A stretch of DNA of 64,000 bases from Tipula vernalis. Taxonomy: Eukaryota > Arthropoda > Insecta > Diptera > Tipulidae. The stretch is taken from contig OY282559.1 in NCBI GenBank assembly GCA_958295665.1, forward strand, positions 265,460,057 through 265,524,056, written 5' to 3'. Below, piece by piece: positions 11,601-22,701 of this stretch. The translations under genes were made by a program, and so were the position numbers. Below the pieces are notes generated by a model. It saw nothing but the letters and a program-made list of their open reading frames with translations. It did not search any database and was not told the origin of the DNA. Positions within the stretch are counted from its first letter, which is position 1; the number at the start of each line of letters is the position of its first letter.

Positions 11601-12903
11601 CGTCAGTTATGACACTGAGCTGTGATACAAGCATCGACAAAGCGTTGACCAAATTTTGGGAAACCGAAGAATTTGAGAATCGCGGTAAGTTGCTCGAGCA
11701 TAACTTTTGAGAGGAGCATTTTGCTCAAAACTATTCACGTCATGAAACGGGCCGTTTTATAGTAAAATTACCATTTAAAGAAGAACACAAATTACTGGGA
11801 AATTCTGATGAAATCGCGAAAGGCAGGCTGTTCTCTATGGAAAGGAAGTTCAAAAGAAATTATGCACTGAAGAAAATGAGATCGCCATAGCACAATTAAT
11901 CACAGCGAAGACAAAGGTTGCCCCGGCTAATACGGTATCTGTAGCTCGGTTAGAGCTTTGTGGCGCCTTATTGTTAACACGACTAATGGAACAAATAGGC
12001 GAAATTTTGAAAGTCCCGACAGAAAATATGGTAGCATGGACCGACTCTAGTATAGTCCTCGATTGGTTGTCGGATGCTCCTCAAAGATGGAAAACACGTC
12101 GCAAACCGTACAGAATTGAATCCAGCCGATTGCGCAACCCGTGGGTTATCTCCTAGAGAATTACAACAATTTGAGTTGTGGTGGAATGGACCAAATTATT
12201 TGTTGTGTGCAAAAAAGCAATGGCCTAGAATAGATCGCCATATCATCAGAAACCAAGTGAAAGCGCGAAAATGTCTAGCCATCCGTTCATTTAAGCAAGA
12301 TAGTGAAACAGATTTTATCTACGAACTGCAGGAAAGATATTCCAGTTTTATTAAAATCATCGTGGTACTTTCTTACATTTACCGTTTCGTGAATATCTTA
12401 ACTAAGAGAAGGCATAAAACTGAATATAGACTAACTAGGGAAGAAATATTCCAAACTACCATAAGGGTTTATCGCGCGATTCAGTCAAAGCATTATGAGG
12501 TAGAGTTATATAAGTTGCAATTTGGACAGCCAATTCTACGAGAAAGCAAATTGGTCCATTTATAGATGAGGATGGCGTGTTACAAGTAGGAGGTCGAATT
12601 GCCAACGCACCAATTCCTTATGATCAAGGTCATCCGATAGTTTTACCAAACCACGATCCAATAGTCACAAAATTAATAGTGGTCCTCGTTTCTATTACAC
12701 CTATTACGCAAGAAGTATTGGATCGTGGGTATTCGAAGCACAATTAGGGGTATTTTTCGTAGGTGTATGCAATGCTTAAAACAAAATCCTAAGTTAGCCA
12801 GTCAAAAGATGGGAATGTTAAGTAAGGAACGGGTTCAATTAGTGAAACCATTTCTACGTGCCGGTGTTGACTTTACCGGGCCAACACGAGATCTGTTTTC
12901 TGA
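11600..12903 (+). pseudogene. BEL/Pao pol relic: RT mostly deleted, RNase H and integrase zinc domain
   Basis: From 11643 the start of the RT region is readable (FWETEEFENRG, then GRFIVKLPFKEE). At about 11848 it jumps directly to the RNase H-like region (KVAPANTVSVARLELCGALL, 11910-11970), so the central RT with its catalytic aspartates is absent. The next pieces read LNPADCATRGLSPREL (12116-12165), DEDGVLQVGGRIANAP (12567-12610) and the start of the integrase core, PFLRAGVDFTGPTRDLF (12850-12900). The frame changes several times. At about 12900 the BEL sequence stops and a gypsy integrase begins. Confidence 0.75.
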
Positions 12904-13943
12904 TGGCCAAACATCGAAGCATCGATCGAAAATACCGTCAAAACTTGCGAAATTTGCCAAAGATATCAAAATCTAAATCCAGCTGACTTCAAAGATGCAC
13001 GGTGGCCGAAGAGTGACAGAGTGTGGTATCGAATTCATGCCGATTTTTTCCATTTTGGGGGAAGAACTTTGTTGCTGATAATTGATTCGACATCAAAGTG
13101 GATCGAAGTAAATATAGTGAATGGGACAACAACTGCTGACATTATCGTTAAACTTCAGCTTATATTTTCAATATTTGGTGTTCCGTGCGAGCTGGTAAGG
13201 GATAACGGGCCACCATTCATTTCATCCGATTTCATCAAATTTTGTCAATGTAATGGCCTATCACCATTGAAAAGTCCAGTATACGTACCTCGAGCTAACG
13301 GGTTGGTTGAGCGAGCCGTGCAGACGATAAAGAAGAGTCTCCAAAAGTTATTAGGGAAGGAGAAAACATCATCAATAGACGAGTTGCAGCGAGCAGTTAT
13401 CGTAACACCCCAAGTACGACAAATGCCGAAACACCATCAAGTTTTCTGCTAAAGTTCGACCCGAGAACACGCTTAACGCAGTTAATGCCGGCTTTTGGAG
13501 CAACGCCAGTAAAAGGTATACCCTATTCAATTAATATTAATCCTTCTACGCCATTCGCAGAAAACGAACATGTGTATATTCGTTTAAATGCAACATATAA
13601 CTGGGAGCCCGGTGTCATCCTCAAAGTTTTGGGTCCACGTCGATATGTAGTTAAGGCTAGAAAGCAGATACGTATTCTTCACCAAACTCAGATTAGGTCT
13701 AGGGGATTCGAGGTTCATAAATCGGAACAACCGGTTCCAATATCTCCACCTGCAGATATTACATCTCCTGTTAGGAAACCAATTGAACTGAGCAACCAGC
13801 TGACAACTTCTAAGGAGATGGAAGTTACCAAACATCTTGAAACCAGTATTTTACCGCCAAGCACATATCAAGAACAACCTGCGGATTCACCATTAAGACG
13901 ATCGACGCGGGACAGAAAGATGCCTGATCGATTTCAATATTAA
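12904..13943 (+). pseudogene. Ty3/gypsy integrase fragment C joined to the BEL relic
   Basis: An open frame from 12904 to 13452 begins within a gypsy zinc-binding module (WPNIEAS, then CEICQ) and continues through the integrase core: D in RIHADFF, D in VRDNGPPF and E in ANGLVERA, with 35 residues between the last two (DD35E). A frame change near 13450-13485 leads to the C-terminal domain (13485-13943), which includes FAENEHVYIRLNATYNWEPG and a basic tail ending in STRDRKMPDRF, typical of K02A2.6-like gypsy elements. The upstream neighbour is BEL/Pao, a different superfamily. No LTR follows before LINE sequence resumes near 14095. Confidence 0.85.
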
Positions 13944-14094
13944 CTTCAAATTAAAGTTAAAAGTAAAATTCTAATAAATAATCAGTTTAACTCGAATCTT
14001 GAATTATTCACTAGTGTTTCATTTACATATATTATAACTTATTTTATGAGTGGTTATACTCTATTCATGACAACTGTGTCCGGTAAAACAAGTA

Positions 14095-15729
14095 TTGAGT
14101 GGCCAATCTGCAGCTCCTTGGTTTAATTTTCTAATTGCTCATAGAATGTTACTTCGGGATCAGGCCTTTGCTAAATTTCAGAAAACTTCCGATATCAAGT
14201 ACCGCAAAATATATCATCATAAGCTAACTATGGCAAGAATTTGGCGAAATATCAATACGATTGGAATAGGGAAAAGTAGGTCTGATATTTTAAATGAACA
14301 TGGACCCTGCTGTAGTGAATTCTTATTTTTGTAACATACCTAACAAATCGGTTGTCTTTCCTCTTCCAGATTTTAATGCTACAAGTAGTTTCACTTCTAA
14401 TTTGTTTTCAGTTAGCTGTGTAATGGAATTAGATATTTTGAAAAGTATTTGCAGCATAAAATCTAACGCAGCTGATCATGATGCAATCAATCTAAATTTG
14501 TTAAAGAAGATATTACCTTTTGTTATATCACCATTAACATAATTAATAAATAATTGCATCATGCGATCTGCATTTCTTGATATATGCAAAACAAATTTAG
14601 TGATTACGGTTAAAAAGAAACAACATAATGACTCGCTGGATAATCTTGGACCAATCAGTATGGTATCGGTATTATCTAAAGTTTTCGAGATTCTAATTCG
14701 TGATCAAATTAACGACCATATAAACAAATATAAATGTTTAACACAGTTTCAATCAGGTTTCCGTAACAATCGTAGTACAAGCACCGTCCTTCTTCAAGTT
14801 ATTGATGATATTGCATATCATCTTGATCGAAGCAAACTGCGCTTAAGCTTATATATAGTTATTTATCGGACTGATAGATGTCAGATCCGCAACGTATTCC
14901 TTCTGGTGTCTTTCAGGGAACTATCCTTGGGCCATTATTATTCTCCCTATTTATCAATGATCTACCGCAGGTTTTAAAATATTCGAAATGTCATTTGTAT
15001 GCAGATGATTGCCAAATTCACCTCGGGGGCGTTAAGGATAATATCTCTGAAACCTTTAATAAAATTAATATTTATTTATCCAATATATTAGATTGGTCTA
15101 TATCTAATAGAGTCTCATTGAATATTTCAAAGACGCAGGCAATCTTCATTTCTAAGCGTGATTTTTTAGTCATCCCAGATATCTACATTGATAATAAAAT
15201 AATCCCATTTCAAAATCGCGTTAATAATCTAGGCACTTGTGGGATTCCCAGATTATCAAGGTTTGTAGTAAAATCAACTCTACATTATATGAATTGAAAC
15301 TCCATAAGAACATTTGTCCTAAAACCGTCAGGAGTTTGCTTGCTAAAACGTTGGTAATCCCCCATGTGTTGTATTGTGAATTTCTTCACATGAGCTGCGA
15401 TTGTAACTCAAGCGAAATTTTTCAAGTAACTGTGAACAACATAGCCAGATACGTTAATAGATTGAGAAAATGTGATTATATCTCTGCCAAGGTTAGAGAA
15501 TTGTTTGGTTGCACAATCCACAATGTCTCAATTTTTTTATTATAGATCATTATTACTCCTCTATAAAATTATCAATAACCAAGTTCCTGTTTATTTATAC
15601 AATAAAATAAAAATTGGTTTAGCTCGAAGTAGCCATATAATACTGAAAGTTAACCGTTCTAATGTTTACAATAACTCGCATTATTTACTATGTTTACAAG
15701 TTGGAATCAGGTTCCGGTGGAGATTATAA
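14095..15729 (+). pseudogene. LINE A reverse transcriptase
   Basis: Overlapping frames make up a jockey/CR1-like reverse transcriptase. 14095-14334 and 14294-14542 are the linker between endonuclease and RT (LRDQAFAKFQK, then VNSYFCNIPN). 14561-14977 carries the fingers (LGPISMVSVLSKVFE, QFQSGFRNNRST). 14878-15297 holds the palm, with GVFQGTILGPLLF and the catalytic YADD in CHLYADDCQI. 15237-15729 holds the C-terminal part. There are at least five frame breaks, so this copy is dead. It is collinear with the endonuclease fragment at 8939-9431. Confidence 0.85.
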
Positions 15730-15867
15730 GTGTTAAAACTTTTGCTAGATTTAAAGTTTTATTATTTGAATTTGTTAAGAATAAATTGTAAATTTTTTTC
15801 TTTTTTTTTTGTATTCAATATGTATGTGTGTGGGATAGAAAAGCGATGCTTTATCAAGGATTGATTG

Positions 15868-15893
15868 ATAAATAAATAAATAAATAAATAAAA
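15868..15893 (+). repeat. LINE A 3' tail, (ATAA)n
   Basis: Six or so copies of ATAA close the LINE about 140 bases after its last readable codons. Short tetranucleotide tails of this sort mark the 3' end of several jockey/CR1-type LINEs. I take this as the right boundary of LINE A. Confidence 0.6.
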
Positions 15894-16149
15894 ATTTGTA
15901 GCAGATCGGCGAGAAAACCGAATGAAATAAGATTCTAGGTCATTTTATCAACAAATTTTTGAACCACTTGGTAACATCTCACAAGGCTCACTAAGCCAGC
16001 CGTGAATTGGACGTCTTTTTTTTGCTGTGAAAAAATTATCTGACTTTTAAACCAATTTTCCAATTAAGCTAAACAATATTTATAAATATTTACTGTACGC
16101 AAAAGTGTCTGAAAATTTTTTTACTTGTGCTGGTGAATGAAATAATCAT

Positions 16150-16502
16150 TAGATGTGCAGGGATTAAAAAACCTGTGTTTGATGCCATTTCGATAATTCG
16201 AGTTTTTCTTGGCGATGTGGTGCGTTTATGGATGTTTATAAAATTCTCAAGGAAAAGAATGAGTACATGAGGAATTCTATTGACGCTATATGACTGTCAT
16301 TGTTCTTGCTAAATAAAACATCAGCCGCTATTAATTATAACGTGGAAAGTTTATTAAAACCAAGACCATCACAACATCCGTCTTCTGCAAAATTAAAAAA
16401 AAGCAACAATCTAATATGGAATTTGCTTCACCAATACCTACAAGATCTAAGAGAAATGATAATAATACCATAACAACGGCTACACCTGCTCAAACGTTAG
16501 GC
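16150..16502 (+). pseudogene. LINE B ORF1, 5' part
   Basis: Short open pieces, the clearest from about 16415 to 16502, read into the insertion point of the DNA transposon. When the transposon and one copy of its 8-bp target duplication are ignored, the frame continues at 21341 and stays open for about 19 more codons. With the FP-like ORF1 segment at 22020-22617 and the endonuclease at 22702, this points to ORF1 of a CR1-like LINE. The region 15894-16150 shows no gene. Confidence 0.5.
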
Positions 16503-16510
16503 AAAAATAT
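16503..16510 (+). repeat. Target site duplication, left (8 bp)
   Basis: AAAAATAT directly before the left inverted repeat; the same eight bases follow the right inverted repeat at 21333-21340. The exact match on both sides defines the transposon ends. Confidence 0.9.
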
Positions 16511-16776
16511 ACCGGTGTGAAGTTTTCCACAGAATTTAGAAGTGTAGCTACACAAATTAACAGATTTCAAAAATGTAGCTACACAATTTAGCAAATAGTG
16601 TAGTTGTACACAAAAAAATGTAACAGGATAAGTTTATATTTATTTTCATGCAGAAAAAAATTAAACCGAGTATAAAATTTAAAATTATTTTTAATGGACT
16701 ATAGACATCAGCTGACTAATAAAATAAAAAATAAATTTCACTTAGTAAAATAAATAAATTAAAAGTAATGGTAAGT
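16511..16776 (+). repeat. Left terminal inverted repeat, outer part
   Basis: Matches the reverse complement of about 21062-21332 almost base for base by eye. It contains three spaced palindromes built on TGTAGCTACA: GTGTAGCTACAC at 16542-16553, TGTAGCTACA at 16574-16583 and an imperfect copy at 16598-16611. They are good candidates for transposase binding sites. Confidence 0.9.
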
Positions 16777-17293
16777 GGTCACTTTTGGCCAGTTACAAGA
16801 AATCCTAGAGATGTCTAAGCAAATCTGAGTACGCCATATTATTGCTTGCTTTTAGTAGAATATATGGGCCATGAATCATTTTAACGCGACCCTCAAGGGG
16901 TGAGATATCGCATTTCCACACTTTTATTTTATACAAATAAAGTGTAGCGGTCACTTGTTGGCCAGTTACAAGAAATCCTAGAGATGTCTAAGTAAATCTG
17001 AATATGCCAAATTATTGCTTGCTTTTTGTGGAATATATGGGCCATGAGTCATTTTAACGCAACCCTCAAGGAGTGAGATATCGCAATTCCACACTTTTAT
17101 TTTATACAAATAAAGTGTAGCGGTCACTTGTTGGCCAGTTACAAGAAATCCTAGAGATGTCTAAGTAAATCTGAGTATGCCATATTATTGTTTACTTCTA
17201 GTAGAATATATGGGCCATGAATCATTTTAACGCGACCCTCAAGGAGTGAGATATCGCATTTCCACATTTTTAATTTTATAGTCAATATAGTGA
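16777..17293 (+). repeat. Subterminal tandem repeats, three units of about 172 bp
   Basis: Units begin with GGTCACTT at 16777, 16949 and 17122. Each contains GGCCAGTTACAAGAAATCC near the start and GGGCCATGAATCATTTTAAC in the middle (with small changes in one unit), and ends in a TTTATTTTATACAAATAAAG segment. The third unit decays after about 17270. The right end of the element carries two units in inverted orientation. Confidence 0.9.
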
Positions 17294-17744
17294 AATGGCC
17301 ATTTGTTTGCTAATTTTTTTTTTCGCTTTAGTATGTATATAAAGGAATTTTTTTTACATTTTGTTTTAATACTTTGTCATACTTTGTACTGTTCATTTCA
17401 TGTTATTTTCAGATTTCGTTTCGAGTTTCTTTGCTAAATAAAAAGTTTTTTTCAAAACTACTGACCACTGCTTTCTACCGGACTTTCTTAAAAACGTGTT
17501 TACATATTTATTTAAAATTATTGCTTTTTTTACTTATTGACCTTGGCTTGCTTTCTGGATTTCTATTGTACTGGTTCTAGTTAGTTGAATATTAAAATTT
17601 TCGTTACTTGTAACAGCTAATAGATATTGCAAATATTGCTGTTTTTTGCAGTTACATTAATTTATTCTGTTTGATTCTTGGATATTTTTTCTATATTCCA
17701 TAGTTGCACATTTGTTTTAACAAAATGTTAAAATATAATTATAA
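17294..17744 (+). promoter_or_regulatory. Transposase 5' region, probable first exon or leader
   Basis: Lies between the repeats and the open transposase frame. No convincing coding first exon was found. A pyrimidine-rich tract followed by TGCTGCAG at 17764-17771 looks like a 3' splice site for the transposase exon. A hydrophobic 68-codon frame at 17374-17580 shows no domain and is probably chance. Confidence 0.35.
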
Positions 17745-20601
17745 AAAGAAAAAAATTTTGTCTCTGCTGCAGCACAGAAAACTGCTTTAGAAGAATTAGT
17801 TTTAGAAGGTGCAATTTTGACTAGTTCTGATTGTTTGCAAATGAAAAGTATTTGTAAAAAATTAGGCGTTCAAAATTCATTAAAAAATCGTTTAAATATT
17901 TGTTTAATTTGGCGACAAAAATTGAACAAAATGGTTGTGAGTAGCAATATTTATTATAATCAAAACGTGAACACCGCTGGACCGATTCAAATGAATGATG
18001 AGTCAACTGTTTCAGTTAAAAATCATGAATACAAATTTTATGTGGATGATGATATTAATTTGGGGAAAAAAACGTTCGGCCACCAAGAAGGTTTACCCCC
18101 TAATTTACCTAATTTTTCTAAACAATTTTTATTAAATCACAAAATAAAGATAACATCATCATTTTCCGGTCTCAGCAGAGAAGATGTGCGAAATAAAATT
18201 ACCGAGTATTTAATTGAGATTAGAAACCCTTGTGTGATTTCGTTTAAATCAATGAGGCTATCGTCATTAAAAAACCCACAAAATATGGTTGTTTATGGAA
18301 AGTGCAAACTAATTCCAGAAACAAAATATAAATTTATAGTTAGGCAAAATGCATGGCTTGAAATTTATTCAAATGGGCAAAGATGTGTAAGTCATAATGG
18401 AGGAAAGAAAGTGTACAACCAAATTAGGGGAAATAAACGAGAAAATATGAAAAACCAATTGAAATTAACATCATGTCATAATTTTTCGCTTGATCTAGCA
18501 AAAGACACTGATCTTAGTCTTTTTAAACTTGGTAACACACAATCGTTTGTTCCTTCTACAATTATTCGGAAAATAAAATCAGAGCAATTGAAAAAGGATG
18601 ATCTTGTCCGTGATTGCGATATAATCGATATATGTCAAATGAACATGACTGAACCAAAAAAAAAAAAAATACATCCATGAGTTGTCACCTGATCCTTTAA
18701 AAGTAGTTCTGCTAAGGCATTCTACTTTAGAGCTACTTAAAAAATATCCAGTAAATGGAATTTATTTTGATGCAACCGGTAAAGTCGCCAAACATCCTGT
18801 TTGTCATCCCTATCACAGCTACAAGCGCATACTTTACTATGCATGTGTTAATAAATTAATAAATAATGTTGGTACTTTTATTTGTTGTGCCCACTTTGTA
18901 AATATTATATCGTCGCAATTAAAAGAAAAGTGGCCAAACGCTAACAGAGTAACAAAAAATTTTATTTTAGATGTATTTTGTGGCATACTAAATTGTAAGT
19001 CTTTGGAACATATTGACAAATTATTTGAACTTTACTGCATAATTTGCTGCACAAAATTCTCAAATCAACATGTTTCAGACATGTTTTCTCTTGAAAATTT
19101 AAAAAAAATAATAATTCAATTATATAATAACAAGAGTGAGAATTATAGTACTGACCCATCGGAATCAGCAGCATGGAGATTAAATCAACGAACAACATTC
19201 TTTAAAAAATCTGCGTTTAGCTGTAGTCCGTATTATATACGGTTTAATCATATTTTTATCGAGACTATGAACTCAATTAACGATCAGTCTACTAATACCG
19301 ACGAATCAAATTTAAACATCTATTATAATGTTGAATTTGTTAACTTTACATTAAAAAAATATATGGCTTTTTTACCTTTGTGGGGAGTGTGTTTTGCTAG
19401 GAAGATGGGCATATCTGGAAGACTATCGAATGCAAACGCTGAGAGTTGGTTTTCGATAGTGAAGAATCATTACACGAACCATCAATCTTTACGCTTAGGT
19501 AGGTTTATTAGTATTTTTAAGGATAAAACGGAGAAATTAACAAAATTAATTGAAATTAGAAAAATTTCTGAAGCAACTTATAATGAAAATGCAGTTCAAC
19601 CGGGTATACATGGTATATTAGACGACCCTGATAATGAGCATCATGAAGAAACGTGGAATAAAAAACTGAAAATTCTCGACTCTCCCAAGCATTTTGGTAA
19701 AAGAGTATTACGACGTTTGGCACAGAGTAATTGTCAGCCTACAGAGAAATCTAAATCTATCAAATATTCAGGTGATCGTGAAGATGTGCATATATTAAAA
19801 AATGGATATTCTTTTGTTGAAAATAGCGAAGTAATAAGTGTAATTAATACTTGCGCTATTGATGCAACCACGCAAACATTTTTATGTTTATTTACTGATT
19901 CAGAGTATTTTAAAGGATTATGTCACACATCTGTTATTGTAAATTCATTTTTTAAATTTGTATCTGAAATAAATACATTTCCTGATAACTCACTTCTTTA
20001 TAGAGAAAGATCCCGCCTAATGCTAGAAATTTATTCGAAAAGTACAGCACTAGTTCGTACCAACAACTATACAAAATTAGACGCAACTTGTTGTATTTCT
20101 TTTATTTTGGAGAACGTTTTACCACGACCTTTAACAGAAATTCGTAGTTGTTTACAAACAAAACATTCAGATATATTAAGAGAAACATTTTACCTCCCTT
20201 TCGAAGATGTTTTTAAATTCAATCAACAAACATTAAGCAATATTCAAAATGCTATTGACTTTAAACATACTGTTTGCCCACAATGTCAAGATATCAGGAA
20301 AATAGATTATTTTACCAACTATGGCATAGCTGTTGCAGATGTACAGTCAACTAATAACAATTACTCGATCAGAATAAATGAAATTAGTAACAAAATTATA
20401 TTGTCCAGCCAAGAGTTTTATTTAAAAGGAATAATTCATTACGAAAAGTCTAAAAATAAAAATGTGGCAAGCCATTTTCGATCCTATATAAAACGAAAAA
20501 ATAATATTTGGGAGCAACATGATGACCTTTTAGCATTTCCAATGGAAATTAATCCTAACACAAAAATAAATCCTGCGATACTAATTTTCTCAAAATATTA
20601 G
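17745..20601 (+). pseudogene. DDE-type transposase, Mutator-like, one frameshift
   Basis: Two adjoining frames. The first is open from 17745 without an ATG (first methionine residues come later; a splice acceptor near 17771 suggests an upstream exon) and ends at 18680. The second runs to 20601 for about 639 residues. The two overlap at a run of about 13 A at 18656-18668: reading one frame into the run and the other out gives continuous protein, so one slipped base broke a gene of about 930 codons. The second part has GIYFDATGKVAKHP near its start (likely first catalytic aspartate), NANAESWFSIVKNH near residues 250-263 (likely catalytic glutamate) and a C-terminal CPQCQ pair that could bind zinc. 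The middle aspartate is not certain. No family name is secure. It should cut and rejoin the terminal repeats of its element. Confidence 0.7.
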
Positions 20602-20717
20602 TTGCTTTTTTAAACAATGAGTTTTAACCCTAAAGAGCCCAATAGAGGCTATTAGTCCTTATATGAAATTTAATTTCCAATAATTATTAATTTAACCAAA
20701 TGAATTAAGTTTATTTT

Positions 20718-21061
20718 GAAAATTTTTTTTGTATAAAATAAAAGTGTGGAAATGTGATATCTCACCCCTTGAGGGTCGCGTTAAAATGATTCATGGCCCA
20801 TATATTCTACTAAAAGCAAACAATAATATGGCATACTCAGATTTACTTAGACATCTCTAGGATTTCTTGTAACTGGCCAACAAGTGACCATTACACTTTA
20901 TTTGTATAAAATAAAAGTGTGGAAATGTGATATCTCACCCCATGAGGGTCGCGTTAAAATGATTCATGGCCCATATATTCTACTAAAAGCAAGCAATAAT
21001 ATGGCATACTCAGATTTGCTTAGACATCTCTGGGATTTCTTGTAACTGGCCAAAAGTGACC
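20718..21061 (-). repeat. Subterminal tandem repeats, right side, two inverted units
   Basis: Two units, about 20718-20889 and 20890-21061, each ending in AGTGACC on the plus strand. They are reverse complements of the left units and nearly identical to them. 20602-20717 is untranslated and AT-rich. Confidence 0.9.
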
Positions 21062-21332
21062 AATATACATACCATTACTTTTAATTTATTTATTTTACTA
21101 AGTGAAATTTATTTTTTATTTTATTAGTCAGCTGATGTCTATAGTCCATTAAAAATAATTTTAAATTTTATACTCGGTTTAATTTTTTTCTGCATGAAAA
21201 TAAATATAAACTTATCCTGTTACATTTTTTTGTGTACAACTACACTATTTGCTAAATTGTGTAGCTACATTTTTGGAATCTGTTAATTTGTGTAGCTACA
21301 CTTCTGAATTCTGTGGAAAACTTCACACCGGT
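21062..21332 (-). repeat. Right terminal inverted repeat, outer part
   Basis: Reverse complement of 16511-16776, ending in CTTCACACCGGT. It includes the same three TGTAGCTACA-type palindromes. Confidence 0.9.
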
Positions 21333-21340
21333 AAAAATAT
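21333..21340 (+). repeat. Target site duplication, right (8 bp)
   Basis: AAAAATAT, identical to 16503-16510. Confidence 0.9.
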
Positions 21341-22617
21341 AGCATCGCCCAAAATTATTATTGATAGTGGTGAATTGATCTCTACTCTACGTACTGTTTA
21401 GCCACTACGGTGGATTTTTATTTCTCGACTAAGCAAGGACGTTACTGCATACATCGGCATGGCCTCCTTGAGCTTTGATTAAAGAATTTTTAAATTCACG
21501 TCGAAAATTAATGAATAATAATTTTTTAGTCCCACGCTCAGCTCTAATGGAGTGAATTTGGAAGTTGAAGACATCAATAATAATAGTTTTTATAATGCAA
21601 ATATTGTGAAAATGATTAAACCTAATTAAATTTTTGACAAAATAATTTAATAAAACATGTTAGAAGTGGTAACGTTATGAACTATGAAATTCTAAAAAAA
21701 AAATTTCATTTTGTGTTGGTGCTAGAAAGAACAAAACACAACACACATAAATAAACAAAACCAATTAAATTTATTTTATCAAAACTAGAATAGTGAGTGA
21801 TCAGAAACAAGAAATAATTGAATTCAAATTAAACTATAAAGTTTGAAAAAAATATAATATACAAAAAAACTAATTAAAAAATATTAAATCATGAAGTTCA
21901 TTCTATTGAAATAGTCATCCATGTTTTATAACGTATTCTAAAAAAAAAAAACAGAATAATCATAATTTATAGTCCAAATACAATTAAAAAATTAAAATGG
22001 ATATATAAAAATTAGTGAAATGCGTGCAGAACAAAAAGCTATTAGTGATAACAAACAAGTGCTTCACGATATAGGCGCCAAGCAATTGGATTTATCCAAA
22101 CAGTACAAATTGCTAAATTCCAAAGTGAATGTGCTCCAACAAGAAAAAATTGACTCAAACGTGATTCTTGCAAATGTACCAGACCAACGCACGCGACTAT
22201 ATCAAATTGATAATAAACGTTGCCCAATTTCTTGAAGTTCGATTAGTGGAAAGTTATTTTTCAATGCAAAAACTAAACTATAAAATAAACCAAACCTCTG
22301 GCCAAAATAAAACAAATAAAGTAAATTTGTTGGTCAAATTTCAAAATTATAAAACAAAATCTGAGTTGTTTATAAAAATTAAATCAAACCCTTTAATTCT
22401 TTCACATTTGGTGTTTAAGACAACTCAATTGCATATTACTGATGATATAATATATTTACGTCATCATTTAACTCATGAAAATTTTAACTTAATGAGAGCA
22501 GCAAGAAGACTAAAAAAGAGTTGTATTCTAAAATGCGTTTGGTATCAAAATTGTAGTGTATTATATCATAAAAATTCAAATACCAAAATCAATAAAATTT
22601 CGTCATTATCCAAATAA
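21341..22617 (+). pseudogene. LINE B ORF1, 3' part
   Basis: After the transposon the LINE frame continues briefly to a stop near 21401. The clear part is 22020-22617 in two frames. The first (22020-22235) is a heptad-like coiled coil (KQYKLLNSKVNVLQQEK). The second (22168-22617) has ITDDIIYLRHHLTHENFNLM, then AARRLKK and CVWYQNCSVLYHK. This pattern is the C-terminal domain found in ORF1 of CR1/L2-like LINEs and in FP-type proteins, which bind nucleic acid. Between 21400 and 22020 the sequence is AT-rich with no gene seen. Confidence 0.6.
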
Positions 22618-22701
22618 TATTAACAATTCAACAGTCAAAAAACAATACATCTGAGTCAATACCAACTCCAGAAATCAACCGTATACTTCGACCTAGAAAC
22701 A

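Larger units (their letters stand above)
16511..21332 (+). mobile_element. Complete 4.8-kb DNA transposon, long TIRs, 8-bp TSD
   Basis: The outermost bases are ACCGGTGTGAAGTTTTCCAC at the left and their exact reverse complement at the right. The inverted similarity runs at least 266 bp inward from each end and then into a family of about 172-bp repeats, three at the left and two at the right in opposite orientation. Between them lies one transposase gene on the plus strand. Long TIRs, an 8-bp duplication and a DATG-type DDE transposase point to the Mutator-like group, but hAT, P, Merlin and KDZ elements also make 8-bp duplications, so the superfamily is unproven. The insertion lies inside ORF1 of LINE B. 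Near-identity of the TIRs suggests it is younger than the LINE. Confidence 0.9.

Noticed and set aside
16777..17293. CRISPR-like array
   Set aside because: Units are long, directly adjacent and without unique spacers, and they are mirrored at the other transposon end.
17374..17580. Hydrophobic 68-codon frame before the transposase
   Set aside because: Thymine-rich sequence gives leucine and phenylalanine by chance; no neighbour or motif supports a membrane protein.
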